From assembly GCA_933822405.4 (NCBI GenBank), contig CAKOGP040001892.1, positions 246,796 through 310,795 on the forward strand: 64,000 nucleotides of DNA. The letters run 5' to 3'. Positions 54,779 to 64,000 of this stretch are shown piece after piece. Numbering within the stretch: the first letter of the stretch is position 1; each line of letters starts with the position of its first letter. A program made the translations under genes and the position numbers. Under the pieces are notes generated by a model. That model ran no database searches and was not told the origin of the DNA. It saw nothing but the letters and a program-made list of their open reading frames with translations. The stretch is from Cylindrotheca closterium. Lineage: Eukaryota > Bacillariophyta > Bacillariophyceae > Bacillariales > Bacillariaceae.

Positions 54779-56016
54779 GGTTACTTTGCACTAAACTGCT
54801 TCTTATCGAGTAAGTGATGACGGTCTCTTTCTTGTTTTGTTTTGGTTTGTTTGGATGTGAAGATCAGGGCGTAAATTCGGGTCTGCGTCGAAAATACGAA
54901 ATCGTTTGTTAACCACAACCTCGTGGTGAGCAATTTCTCTTAAGTGAGGAAAGGAAGATTCGACAAAGATTCGTCACGATTCGGCAATCTATGATCGCGA
55001 TTCCTGTGCCGGCCAGCGTCGGATTCATCCCCAAGGTTCGCAGACGCCAAGTTTGAACGCACTGACGGTGCGTGTGCGATGCAAATGCAGCGCAATTTCG
55101 AGCTTGATTGATCCTCGTTCCAAGCAACAGTGTAGTCGCATAGTCGTCTGTCTGACTCCTAGCGTGGATTTGGACCTATCAAAGTACTTTCATGCTGAAC
55201 AGAACATGAATTGGATGAACGAAGTGCAGACGACGATTGTCAAACACCGCTAACCATGATAACAATTTCAAATTAGACTCTACACTGGCTTAGAATTGGA
55301 TTGAATTTTGTAGTCGAGTGTTAATATGCTGGATTCTATTCAGCTGTGGGATGTCATGGGAGGAAGTCGTTGCCTAGATACAACTGGGACCCTGATGGAG
55401 CAACAGTGCACACCAATCATTCAGCCATGATCTGTAGATTGTCGTCATGAAATCTCAGGTGTTCCCATTGTCTCCAGTCTTTACATTGGACGACAGTGCC
55501 AATGCTGATCTTGGAAGCCGCCAACGAGAAAGAAGGAGATAGCAAAACAGTAGTATTCCGCTTACGGGCAACACTGACTCCAGTAGTATCCAGCTCGTTC
55601 GTTTCAGCCCCCACGGCGGCAGATTGTTGGCGAAACCTATGTTTCTTCCTCTGCTTCAGTTCCAACATTGTCTTCCTCATCATTTGATGGCTCGGTGTTG
55701 GGTTCCGACTCGCTCGCCTTCGCCTCGTTGGATTAGAAGAATATCAGATCATACTTGTCAACTGCCTCCAGCAGCTTTCATCATCAATCTATTCTTTGTC
55801 TCCTGTTCTCGGTTTCGTTTGTTGTTCCTTATGAGGAAGCTGGTGAAAACAAGTGCTGTATGGTGTTGAATGGTTAACGATTTTGTAGTAGTATATATAT
55901 CCGGGGTACTTTGGCCGGATGTGGCAAGTGATGGCTTGTCCTCGGTTCACTGAACAATGTTGCCTACCCCAAGGCTCGTCGATTGGCAGAGTCTGACTTA
56001 ATCAAGGAAGCCCCAG
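54779..56016. other. 1.2-kb region without a firm gene
   Basis: Possible coding remnants only. On the minus strand, 55417-55683 has 88 codons of normal composition ending HDDNLQIMAE. Just upstream of it (about 55655-55735) a different frame reads as an acidic segment (NEAKASESEPNTEPSNDEED), so a frameshifted old gene end is possible. On the plus strand a short segment ending MNWMNEVQTTIVKHR (to 55253) could be a last exon. Neither could be tied to a family. Confidence 0.4.
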
Positions 56017-57396
56017 TTAGATCCGAGGATTCTCCAAAAGCGTTTTCAGCAAAAATCTGTGGGTTTTCATACGCCTCTTCGTGTCAGCGTGGTCATCACC
56101 AAGTACCCTGCGACGAATCTTGAGGGCTTTTGCACTCATAGCAATACCCTCTTCTAGCAAACCCTGTTCAACATTGACTGCCGAAACATTCTCGAAGGCT
56201 TCTGCCATGTCAATGTGTACATCCGCAATACTAGTGTGGAATGCTTTCATGCTGGGATGATCTTTAACCGGATGAGCGGTAAAAGTCTCCTAAAAAACAA
56301 CCAGCGCTTCTAGGAAGATTTGTATCGCCTTTTCCGAATCGCCTTGTGCATTCATTGTCACTCCCTGTGATCTCAATGTTTTTGCAGTTTGGTGGCGCTT
56401 GGACACTTTCAGGGTAATCATACCATCCTGGATGCTAGGATGATTGTCACCAAGTACTGTTCGGCGAATATTGATGGCTGTTGTGTACGTCTCGATGGCG
56501 ACGTCTATCATGTCTCGTCGGACATATACTGTTGCAAGGCTTTCACATGCCTCTGCTGTGGAGACGTGCATTTCACCTCGCGTTTCCTGTTGTATAATTA
56601 GCACCTTGCTAAGCACTTCCGTTGCACCTTTGAAGTTGCCTTGTGCTTCCAGCAAGTTTGATTTGTCACGGAGCGATATTATCAGAACAGTTGGATTGAA
56701 GTCTCCCATCCCTTGTAGCCTATAACATATTTCGATGCTCTTATCAAGCATCTGAAGAGCGTCGTCCAACCTATTTTGGTCTTTCAACAGCCCTGCAATA
56801 AACGTGTATACCATTACAACGTCGGAGTGATCTTCCCCATATATCTGTAGTAGGTTCGCAAGTACGACTTTTTGCATCTTGGTTGCTTCTGAAAACTTTC
56901 CTTGCATTCGCAATGCTATCGCTAAACTTTGGCTTCGACTCATAAAACATGGTTCGCTCAGACTCTCAACATTTTCGCTAAGAATCATAATATCAGACAA
57001 TTCTGGTATTGGACACTCGACCATGAAACTCAAAGCGTTTTGGAACATTGTTTGGGCTTTTTTGCCGTCCCCTTGTTCCAGAAAGACTCTGCCAATGCTT
57101 TCGTAGGTTTGAGCTGTGTCAGCATGTTTTTCTCCCAATCTCCTCAACCTTATATCAAGAGCTCTTTGAAGTGTCTCCAAGGCTTCATTTAGCATCCCTA
57201 TCGAAGGTAGCAACTGTCCCATGTACATGAGGGTCGGGACTACAGATAGATCATCTTCAACTATTAATAAATCTTTCGTTTGTATCTCCAAAATTCTGCC
57301 CAGAGTCTCCAGTGCCTTTATATTGTTTCCTTCCTTCCTGTGCACAAAGAACTGTTGCTTGAGTGTGGTAAGCAAGCCTTCTTCGTTATCATCCAT
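56017..57396 (-). pseudogene. tetratricopeptide-repeat (kinesin light chain/nephrocystin-like) gene with one in-frame stop
   Basis: Reads from the ATG at 57396 for 368 residues to a TAG at 56290-56292, then stays open in the same frame for another ~90 residues to 56017. Both parts are made of the same ~42-residue TPR units with the KLC-type pattern (ALDIRLRRLGEKHADTAQTY, INIRRTVLGDNHPSI, KALKIRRRVLGDDHADTKRR). The stop falls inside a unit (FLEALVVF, stop, ETFTAHP), where the repeat pattern would allow glutamine, so a single CAG-to-TAG change would explain it. The options are a recent nonsense mutation, a truncated but still functional 368-residue protein, readthrough, or a sequencing error. 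TPRs bind partner proteins; no other domain is present. Confidence 0.75.
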
Positions 57397-57769
57397 TGTT
57401 TGCCTACTCTATGCGTCTCTGTACCGGGTATATAGTCTGATGCTGTGAATGTATTGTATTTGAAAAATAGCATGATGATCGATTGTTTATGATGAGTACT
57501 TCTTCAGTCTCTTTTTGGATGAGAAATGAATTTGGTATGAGTACCAGGTACCGGTACCGGTATATATGTTGCGATGTTACGATACTGCGCTTTTAATCAA
57601 GAGCAATATCGAAGAGAAGTCAACTCTGAACATACAGGTACCGTACATGTAACCATTCAATAGGATGACTATTCTTATCACTACGTCGGAAACAAAAAAT
57701 TAAGGATTGATTCCATTTTTCGTGGAAGACTGGCGACACTGACATCTCGCTTGCCCTCATTACCATGCC
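57397..57769. other. spacer
   Basis: Contains a clear run of the palindromic type GTACCAGGTACCGGTACCGG at about 57540-57559. It lies between the divergent TPR gene (-) and the LRR relic (+). No gene. Confidence 0.5.
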
Positions 57770-58467
57770 TCTGTTACAACAACCGATGAGATCGCTCGGG
57801 AGATTGAATCATCAACGCGATCCTCGAAAGAAGACAATTGTACCACCCATGAGATTTTGGTCGATCCTTTCGGTATATGATGCCCTTTCACATGCTGCTG
57901 TCGGCTGCCAAATGCAGAATGGATCTGTTGCAAGTCTTGCTAGATGCGTATCCATCAAATGTCCTTGGATGGAAAGGCGTCATCGGAAAGACCGCCGTTG
58001 AATACTTGACTGAACGAAGCGTTCATCTGTCTGAAGACGAGCGAAATATGCTTCGAAAGCCTCTTCAAAGATGGTTGGTGGGTTCTGTATCGAGTTGGAA
58101 CCAATGGATTCGAAGCATGGAAATCGGCCATGACAAGTAGTGTGAATGCTGTTCTTGTTGAAGAGGAAATGGAACAGAAGCAAATATTTGTTTCAAGAAG
58201 CATCGATGGCTCTGTCACGGTACGAACAGATAGAACCCGCAACGTTGGAAAATGAAGATGGAATTGGCAAAGAATGCATCAGCAGATCATGCAATAAGAC
58301 CAGAAGTATACCGTATCCGAAATGGTGCTACAATTGTCATCCCAAATGTGATTTCATTCCATCATGGATTCGATCATGGATTGGATCTTGCAAACGACGA
58401 CGATATTGAAACATCCGGCAGTGATAGCAGTAGCCATTCATCCAGTGATGACAATGTGTACCGATAG
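57770..58467 (+). pseudogene. multiply frameshifted C-terminal relic of the BspA-LRR/ankyrin family
   Basis: Pieces in successive frames match the intact LRR protein at 17877-19646 from its residue ~370 to its end: TTDEIAREIESS and LVDPFG, then PFHMLLSAAKCRMDLLQVLL and WLVGSVSSWN, then GFEAWKSAM and EEEMEQKQ, then EASMALSRYEQIEPATLE, and last YRIRNGATIVIPNV. At least four frame changes are needed (near 57876, 58095, 58195 and 58250), and the LRR part is absent. It is a decayed, 5'-truncated copy about 40 kb from the intact gene and on the opposite strand. Confidence 0.88.
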
Positions 58468-58674
58468 GTACGATATTCAATAGAAAATATGACAATTCAT
58501 TGTATCTGATATATGTATACTGTATGGAGAGTGGTCTAAGTACTTTATTCTAGTAGTTCATATTGAATATGGCTTGTCATCTAGAAACAAGCAGCACGGG
58601 ATGAAAGTATTCCAAAAAAAGGAAACAACAACTTCCATCCCAGGCAAAGATATGGAACAAAAAGGATAATGAAC

Positions 58675-59541
58675 TTAGGCAGACATGGTCTTGTAGTCTT
58701 CTTCTTGGATTTTGACTGGCTCTTGGTCGCTCTTCTTTTCTTCTCTATGCAAGACAATCAAAAAGACAGTGGAGAAGATGAGAACCCAGAAATCAAAGTA
58801 GGCCATAAGAACACCGATTTGTCCGTAGAAGCCGTAGATGGATTCATCCCACATGCGGTCCTCGTTGGAGATGATAGAAGGCAAGAGGAGGAAGTTGACA
58901 ACAATCATGTTGATGAGGAAAGCAAGTCCCCACTTCAAGGTAGAGAATGGGCGGGACTTGTAGAAAGTTCCGCATCCAATGATAAGGACAACAAAGAGAA
59001 CAAGGAACATGTAAATGACGGCCATGATTTCTCCAGCAGTGGGACTAGTCTCGTCCATTTCTTGGCGGACTCCGGTGTTCTCCTCCTTCCATTGGTTCAG
59101 TTCTTCGGATTGTCCACCGGAAAGGAAGACGAACCAGCTTGGAATTTGTTCGTTGTAGTTGTTGGCTTCATTTTGGTCTTGTTCACCGCCCATGTAGTAC
59201 TCGGCGTATCTCATTTGTTGGCGTTGGCAGGCAACGTTCCACCAGCTGCACTCCTTGTAGAGGTAACCGTACTCGGATTCGTTTCCGTATTGGTATTCTC
59301 CGTTTTGGTTCTGGTTTTGTTGTTCTTCGTATTCACGCTGTTGGTTCTCGTATTCGATCATGTATCCCTGGGAACGGTAGAACGACTTCTTGTGGACAGT
59401 CCATTGGATGATGGGGGCAAGGAAGGCAACCAATCCAGAAACCATCCAAGCGACAAGAACAGTGTTGCGCTTGACACTAGACCATTCGATAGAACGAACT
59501 TCGTCAGCAGCGATGCTTGCAGTAGCCTTGATGCGATCCAT
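58675..59541 (-). CDS. four-pass membrane protein, unknown function
   Basis: A 288-residue protein from the ATG at 59541. A first hydrophobic helix (about 29-48, VLVAWMVSGLVAFLAPII) is followed by a ~130-residue polar region rich in Gln, Asn, Tyr and Glu with two to three cysteines (KECSWWNVACQRQQ). Three more helices follow (IYMFLVLFVVLIIGCG; LAFLINMIVVNFLLLP; FWVLIFSTVFLIVLH) and a charged tail. The codons are strongly biased to C or G in third position compared with neighbours, as expected for a highly expressed gene. The bias also creates a long open frame on the other strand. The cysteine-containing loop may face the lumen or outside. Family not recognised. Confidence 0.82.
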   Translation of the reverse strand: MDRIKATASIAADEVRSIEWSSVKRNTVLVAWMVSGLVAFLAPIIQWTVHKKSFYRSQGYMIEYENQQREYEEQQNQNQNGEYQYGNESEYGYLYKECSWWNVACQRQQMRYAEYYMGGEQDQNEANNYNEQIPSWFVFLSGGQSEELNQWKEENTGVRQEMDETSPTAGEIMAVIYMFLVLFVVLIIGCGTFYKSRPFSTLKWGLAFLINMIVVNFLLLPSIISNEDRMWDESIYGFYGQIGVLMAYFDFWVLIFSTVFLIVLHREEKKSDQEPVKIQEEDYKTMSA

Positions 59542-60142
59542 GTTGTTTGTTGTTGTTGTTTTGAAAACTCAAAAGAACGTACTTTTGGAAATGTGAGCCA
59601 ATCTTTATTACCAATGGGAATCTCCAATTGCTCTAGTTGACAGTTGTCGTCGGCTTCGTAGCACTTGTACACGTCGGGTGGTTTGAATTGCGGAGCGTAG
59701 TCCGTATCCTCTAAATATCCATCGAAAAGCGTTGCTTTCCTACACGAATTTGAATTTTGGACTGTCCGTACGCGACATTCAAATCTACATGCGCGATATT
59801 GCGCGAAAAGAATCCGGAAGTGGATGGAATTTTGCCAAAATTTGCAGCTTCCATTCCCCGCCCCGGAGGTTTTTGGGTGAGTTTTTTTTTTGTGTGATGA
59901 CTGACTCGGATGTCACGATGGCGGGCCCATGTGAATTCCAGTGCATCGTGAATCGTCCACGCCAATTCTATACTGACCAATTGTTTGCTCCTACACCCTT
60001 TCTTCATTGTTGCATCGATCAATCCACAAACGCATGTTGCTTTCTATTGCATTTCAAGATTGATTCACAGAAAAACCCGAGCTGAAGCTTCCATCATCGC
60101 TCATTTACTCAGATACTTGTGAAGAGACAACAGTTATTCACA
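59542..60142. other. divergent promoter region
   Basis: About 600 bp between the membrane-protein gene (-) and the coiled-coil gene (+). It includes a TTTTTTTTTTGTGTG tract near 59884. No ORF with coding character and no RNA gene seen. Confidence 0.5.
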
Positions 60143-61843
60143 ATGTTGAAAACTTCCCAATCAGTCGTTTCGGCTGCGGACCATACTGCAGTGACGACCA
60201 ACTCGGTACCTTGCCGTATTAACATGCTTCCCAAAATCCATCGGATTCCAAGGAACAAGAGCAGCAAGAAGAGTACTCTTGATTGGAAAAATCCAAAAAA
60301 GACAAAGAAAAAGGCAACCATGACCACTCCTGTGAAGAAGGCTGCACCCCCAACCATCCGGATGGCCAGTACGCCTACCACGGTGGCATCTTCTCCCGCT
60401 GCAAGCGCTGCCAAGTCTGCTTCTCCAGCCGCAAGTGTGGCCAAGGAGGAGGAGGAACAAGAACTCCCTAAACCCAAGAAACAGCCCTCCATCACCCTTC
60501 TTCCAAAGGTTCACAAGCGAGTGCGACCAGCCCCTGCTCCCACTTGCATCTTGAATGACCTTCCTCTGCAAGAGATTTCCTTTGTTCATTCCGATCAAGA
60601 TGAATCATCCGAAATTGCCAAGACTCTCATGTTTGGAGAAGACGAAGGCTTTGAGGACATCCTGAACAAAAGCATCAATCGCGATGAATTGTATGATCTA
60701 CATCAAACCGAGTCGCCCCAAAAGTATGTCAACTCGAGTATGGAAACGGAGCTTCGACGAAACCGAGAAGAGAAGCTCAACACTTCCTTTCCTCAGACTG
60801 AAGCTGTCTTTGATGCTTCGGTTCCAATCGATACTGATAATCGAGCCTCCAACGATCTCTCTTTCGAGACTACCAGCTCCATGGCCGTGAATGAACGAAT
60901 GCACCTAGACGAGTCTCCCATTCGTCCTAGACGCCAAGTGGTTGGAGAAGAAACCATCATGGACACATCCAGAGAAGTGGAAATGGTCCGCAATTCTTTT
61001 TTTGATAATGAAGAAATGGTTGCGGAACTCAATAATAATGAGACAAAAGAAGAGATCCCCAAGGAGATCACTGCACTTACTCTTTCTAATGCAGTCGTGG
61101 ATGATAACGATTTCATGTCTCCCTTGCAACGCTTGCGTTCCCAACGAAGCATGAACAGCAGCAGCAATTTGGAATGGAACGCAGAGCAAGAGACCCGCAC
61201 GAAAGCCAATCAACAGGATGTGGCCTTGGCCAAGCAAAAGAAAAAGGAAGCCAAATGCAAGGTGAATATTGCCAAACACATGGCCGCCGAGCGACAGCAG
61301 CAAGAAGCTGCTGCGATTGCCAAAGAGGAAGAAGCGATGCTCCAAGAAATGATTGTCCAAGCCAAGAAGCAAGACGAGGCCGAGAAAAGGGCCAGACATT
61401 CTGTCAAGACTATGCAAAAGAAGAATCAAACGAAAAAGCCAGCAGTGAAATTTGGACAGAAGCAAGTGGTGACATTGCCTCCGGTGACATTGCCTCCAGC
61501 TTCCACCACCGACAAGCCCACAGCTCCACTGTCATCTTCCCCACAGACTCTTACTACTACTGGATCCGCCTTTGTACCCGAATGGACCAAAAAGTCTTTG
61601 CGCAAGACTAGTCCATCAATTTCCCCAACGGAATCGGCCAAGTCTACGGTTTCAACATCATCATCATCATCATCTTCCAAGAAGGTTCCCGAATGGGCCA
61701 ACAAGCAACTTCGCAAGTCTACCATTACGACTAGGCGAACTTCTGTTCAAAGCAGTTCGGCCGGATCTGTCAGTGACGAACTATCGTCCTGGATGGGCAA
61801 GCGCCGTCTCGCTTCCGAAGGTGAGACGAGTCTTTTGAAGTAA
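60143..61843 (+). CDS. disordered protein with a coiled coil and three W...LR motifs
   Basis: A 566-residue protein. The start is the ATG at 60143 (CACAATGTTG); the frame opens eight codons earlier only at a GTG. Residues 1-130 are Lys/Pro/Ala-rich. The middle is acidic and Ser/Thr-rich. About 365-435 form a charged coiled coil (QKKKEAKCKVNIAKHMAAER and on). Near the C-terminus a short motif recurs: VPEWTKKSLRKTS, VPEWANKQLRKST, and a looser SSWMGKRRLASEG at the very end. The motifs are separated by Ser/Thr-rich linkers, the layout of short partner-binding motifs on a scaffold. I know no family name to give. A cytoskeletal or nuclear scaffold role is conceivable but unproven. Confidence 0.75.
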   Translation: MLKTSQSVVSAADHTAVTTNSVPCRINMLPKIHRIPRNKSSKKSTLDWKNPKKTKKKATMTTPVKKAAPPTIRMASTPTTVASSPAASAAKSASPAASVAKEEEEQELPKPKKQPSITLLPKVHKRVRPAPAPTCILNDLPLQEISFVHSDQDESSEIAKTLMFGEDEGFEDILNKSINRDELYDLHQTESPQKYVNSSMETELRRNREEKLNTSFPQTEAVFDASVPIDTDNRASNDLSFETTSSMAVNERMHLDESPIRPRRQVVGEETIMDTSREVEMVRNSFFDNEEMVAELNNNETKEEIPKEITALTLSNAVVDDNDFMSPLQRLRSQRSMNSSSNLEWNAEQETRTKANQQDVALAKQKKKEAKCKVNIAKHMAAERQQQEAAAIAKEEEAMLQEMIVQAKKQDEAEKRARHSVKTMQKKNQTKKPAVKFGQKQVVTLPPVTLPPASTTDKPTAPLSSSPQTLTTTGSAFVPEWTKKSLRKTSPSISPTESAKSTVSTSSSSSSSKKVPEWANKQLRKSTITTRRTSVQSSSAGSVSDELSSWMGKRRLASEGETSLLK

Positions 61844-62570
61844 TCACTGACGAATGCGTCAAAATCGTAGGTCGTGCTGCGAGTGATGTGTAAGGACACG
61901 CGCAGAGGATTATATTCTCGCTGCTGTCTTTGCTGTAAGTAAAACTTGTAGTAACAGTTTTTAATTTATATATATACATATAACCACTACAAACTTCTGT
62001 ACTGAGTACAAGAACCAAATGTGTACCAGTACTGTTCCTAACCGGTACATACAGTAGTGTCGGGAGACGTTGAAGAATTCTGAATCCATCCCAAGGAGTG
62101 GTTCTTCGGCTTTGCTATAAGAGTATCGTCGGTGTTGATACAGAGATACGACTTTTGGTGCATGTTCACGATGTCATTGTTCCTGCTAGTAGAGAAGGCC
62201 AAATATATATGTCAATGGTGTAGTTGTATTATGCTACCGGTACTCTGGAGCAACCACAAACAGTTGCCAATAAGTATTAATAACAGTAAATGACAAGAAG
62301 ATGACACCCAAATTGTCATGTGGCTGGAACATAGTATCATTTCACTTGTTAGTGTTTGCTGCTAGAGGTTGAGTAAATGGTTGAGTGAATGGCTGGCAAT
62401 AGTCTACTAGTATTATTATTGTACTAACAGTTTTATATGTGTTATTGGATTTATTTGATGTCTTTTTATGAATTTACATGGCATCTGTGCCCCCTCCCTT
62501 GAGTTATCTATGGCAGTGCAGTGCAGTACAGTATTATGATATAGTTGCAATCTTGAATAGTACTCAGTAC
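61844..62570. other. intergenic spacer
   Basis: About 730 bp, AT-rich, between convergent ORFs. Contains AACCGGTACATAC (near 62040), GCTACCGGTACTC (near 62233) and a short direct repeat, AGTACTC three times, at about 62561-62580. No gene. Confidence 0.5.
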
Positions 62571-63281
62571 TCAGTACTCATCATCATCGCCACAACTATC
62601 CTCTTCCCAATCGCTGCCGTCATCAGAGGATTCCCGTCGTTCGTACAGGCTATGTTCGGACTTGTGTTCCGACAGTCTAGTAATGGCAGGCGCTTCGTCG
62701 TCATTGTCAACATCATCGTTGAGCGGACCATCGGAAAGACAACTGCCGTCATCGTCGGAAGAATCATCATCGGAAGAATCCGAGTCCGTATCCTCGCAAA
62801 ACTTGGTAACGTCTGGAAGGACTATTTGGCGCTTGAGAATTTGCTGTTGTTGTTTCTCTTCGTCGTGCATGCTGTTGTCTTCGAGAATCTTGGGAAGGTC
62901 GTGGGACAGCAGACTGGTATTGAAACTGTGATCGAGACGTTCGTAGTTGATTTGGCTGAAGTTGCTGCTGCTGCTGCTGCTGTTGCCGTTCAATAGACTG
63001 TTGTTGGGCAAGGAAGAGCTAGAGCTAGAGCTACTACTGCCACTACCACTGTTCAAATCCATCTCTCCAAATTGCGTGTTGAGAAACTTGTCCACACCGC
63101 TACAGGCAGGAGGAGTGTTGTTATGGAAGGAATAAAATTTCTCTTTCGGGTATTCCTTGGAGCCTTGGCGAGGTGCAGGAATGACAGATTTGCCTTTGGG
63201 GCGACACTCCGGCTCAACATTGGGCGGAAGGTTGCTATGACTTGTTGGGGCAGCTTGGATGTTCATAATGGTGGAGGTCAT
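62571..63281 (-). CDS. acidic low-complexity protein, tentative
   Basis: From the first ATG in frame (63281) the product is 236 residues; the frame continues 65 codons further but only to a GTG, so an upstream exon is possible. The N-terminal ~65 residues have normal composition (KGKSVIPAPRQGSKEYPKEK). The rest is poly-Ser, poly-Gln and Asp/Ser/Glu-rich, ending GDDDEY. No domain is visible. It is kept because the composition is consistent along one frame, but it could also be non-coding simple sequence. The overlapping plus-strand frame is hydrophobic only because it is the complement of Asp/Ser codons. Confidence 0.45.
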   Translation of the reverse strand: MTSTIMNIQAAPTSHSNLPPNVEPECRPKGKSVIPAPRQGSKEYPKEKFYSFHNNTPPACSGVDKFLNTQFGEMDLNSGSGSSSSSSSSSLPNNSLLNGNSSSSSSNFSQINYERLDHSFNTSLLSHDLPKILEDNSMHDEEKQQQQILKRQIVLPDVTKFCEDTDSDSSDDDSSDDDGSCLSDGPLNDDVDNDDEAPAITRLSEHKSEHSLYERRESSDDGSDWEEDSCGDDDEY

Positions 63282-63789
63282 ACAGTACAAAGGAGTTTGA
63301 ATTTTGTTGGCCTTTTGGTTTGTCAGATGACACTCTTTCGTGTTCGGTTGGACTGTTTGAGTTGCGGTAAGACTGACTGATGGTGACTGCAAGTTTGTTT
63401 TCAATCGTACGGTTCTCGGTACTGCGATACCAGTACCACTGGTACTATCTTGAATCTGCGAGAAGATGTCAAACACCGCATGCGGAGTATTTCCAGAACA
63501 ATCTGATTAGCGAACGACCCGGAATTTGAAAATCTACAATAATTGTTGGGCTTCAATCAGAATGGCTGGTAAGATTGACACACTTAGTGTAGGGCCTCAA
63601 TAAATCATTATTTTCTCGTTTTTGCCCTAAATGTTACAAACGCTATTTGGGAACAAGCAAGATTGATCGACCATAGATGTTGGAACGAGCGTCTGGTCGC
63701 TGGTCCGGAGCGAAATTGAAGGAAAGGTCGCTAGCAGTCGATCGGGTCAGTAGTCAGTCAAGTCACTCTCCCGCGCTCGGTGTGGTTCC

Positions 63790-63838
<49 letters not shown>

Positions 63839-64000
63839 CGAGAGAGAGAGAGAGAGATGATGATATTCATAGTAGTGGGTTGTGCCAACCCAACAACCTT
63901 ACTACAGTAGGTCTACAGCTAGAGGGAAAGGTGGAGTGCAAACGAAATTAGAAGGAATGATAATGGAGGAGGAATGTACTAGATGGGCTAGAAGAAGCTA
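63282..64000. other. right-end region without a firm gene
   Basis: Contains a GA microsatellite (63793-63856, listed separately). An ATG three bases into a possible splice donor (ATGGCTG^GTAAGA at 63562) could be a short first exon of a gene running off the window, but there is nothing to confirm it. Confidence 0.4.
63793..63856. repeat. (GA)n microsatellite
   Basis: About 64 bp of AG dinucleotide repeat with two GC interruptions near 63833 and 63839. Simple sequence; the Arg-Glu ORF through it is not considered a gene. Confidence 0.95.

Noticed and set aside
58669..59640. 323-codon open frame on the plus strand opposite the four-pass membrane protein
   Set aside because: It is the complement of a strongly C/G-ending coding sequence, which removes stops from the antisense frame. 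The minus-strand product has membrane helices and coherent composition; the plus-strand one is a Val/Leu-rich artefact.
62478..62996. 172-codon hydrophobic ORF on the plus strand
   Set aside because: Its hydrophobicity comes from reading the complement of Asp/Ser/Gln simple sequence; no helix pattern or family motif.
63562..63574. Possible tiny first exon (ATGGCTG followed by GTAAGA)
   Set aside because: A chance start codon next to a donor-like site is common, and no downstream exon is within the window.
63677..63910. 77-codon ORF through the GA repeat
   Set aside because: Arg-Glu run from simple sequence; no other support.

Overview
The window looks like nuclear DNA of a diatom, most likely a raphid pennate; the species cannot be told from the sequence alone. 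The reasons are: genes are monocistronic on both strands; introns are few, short (78-161 bp) and GT-AG; and many proteins belong to families expanded in diatoms. These include the DUF6824-type domain ('DVLLGRG...PGN...'), an 'IREYERVAGDHP' family, an 'RGLE' family, BspA-type leucine-rich repeat proteins, and secreted proteins with Pro-Thr or Pro-Ser spacers.

Region 1 (1-23 kb) is ordinary gene-dense DNA. It holds two tandem paralogues of a STAND-type AAA ATPase (the first cut by the window edge) and a secreted GH16 glucanase with a Ser/Lys/Gly-rich tail. A small membrane protein and an RGLE-family protein follow. Then come a two-exon DUC1/DUF1769-PH-DUF547 fusion, a duplicated extracellular DUF2252 protein, a small HAD protein, a BspA-LRR protein, a PfkB sugar kinase and a SDT1-like HAD nucleotidase.

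Region 2 (23.4-49.6 kb) is a repeat-rich island dominated by one gene family: two-exon genes, all on the minus strand, encoding a CRAL-TRIO (SEC14-like) lipid-binding domain fused to a C-terminal DUF6824-type domain. There are six intact copies (A-F) and at least four decayed pieces. Copies B, C and D sit in a nearly perfect 4.58-kb direct tandem repeat (2.6 units, 26743-38500). This is followed by a second, non-coding 1.94-kb direct duplication (38759-42669). This island is the most unusual part of the window: a lineage-specific family caught in active birth, gene conversion and death.

Region 3 (49.9-64 kb) begins at a 162-N assembly gap. It holds a four-exon MDP-1-like phosphatase, an orphan protein, an IREYER-family protein, a TPR gene interrupted by one in-frame stop, and a multiply frameshifted relic of the BspA-LRR family. 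A four-pass membrane protein, a disordered/coiled-coil protein and a low-complexity acidic ORF follow. Microsatellites (GAT, GA) and TACCGGTA-type palindromes mark the spacers.

The neighbours do not form a pathway. The layout that carries meaning is duplication: tandem AAA paralogues, the tandem CRAL-TRIO-DUF6824 array, internal duplication in the DUF2252 protein, and scattered C-terminal LRR relics. All functions are inferred from motifs read by eye; no database search was run.
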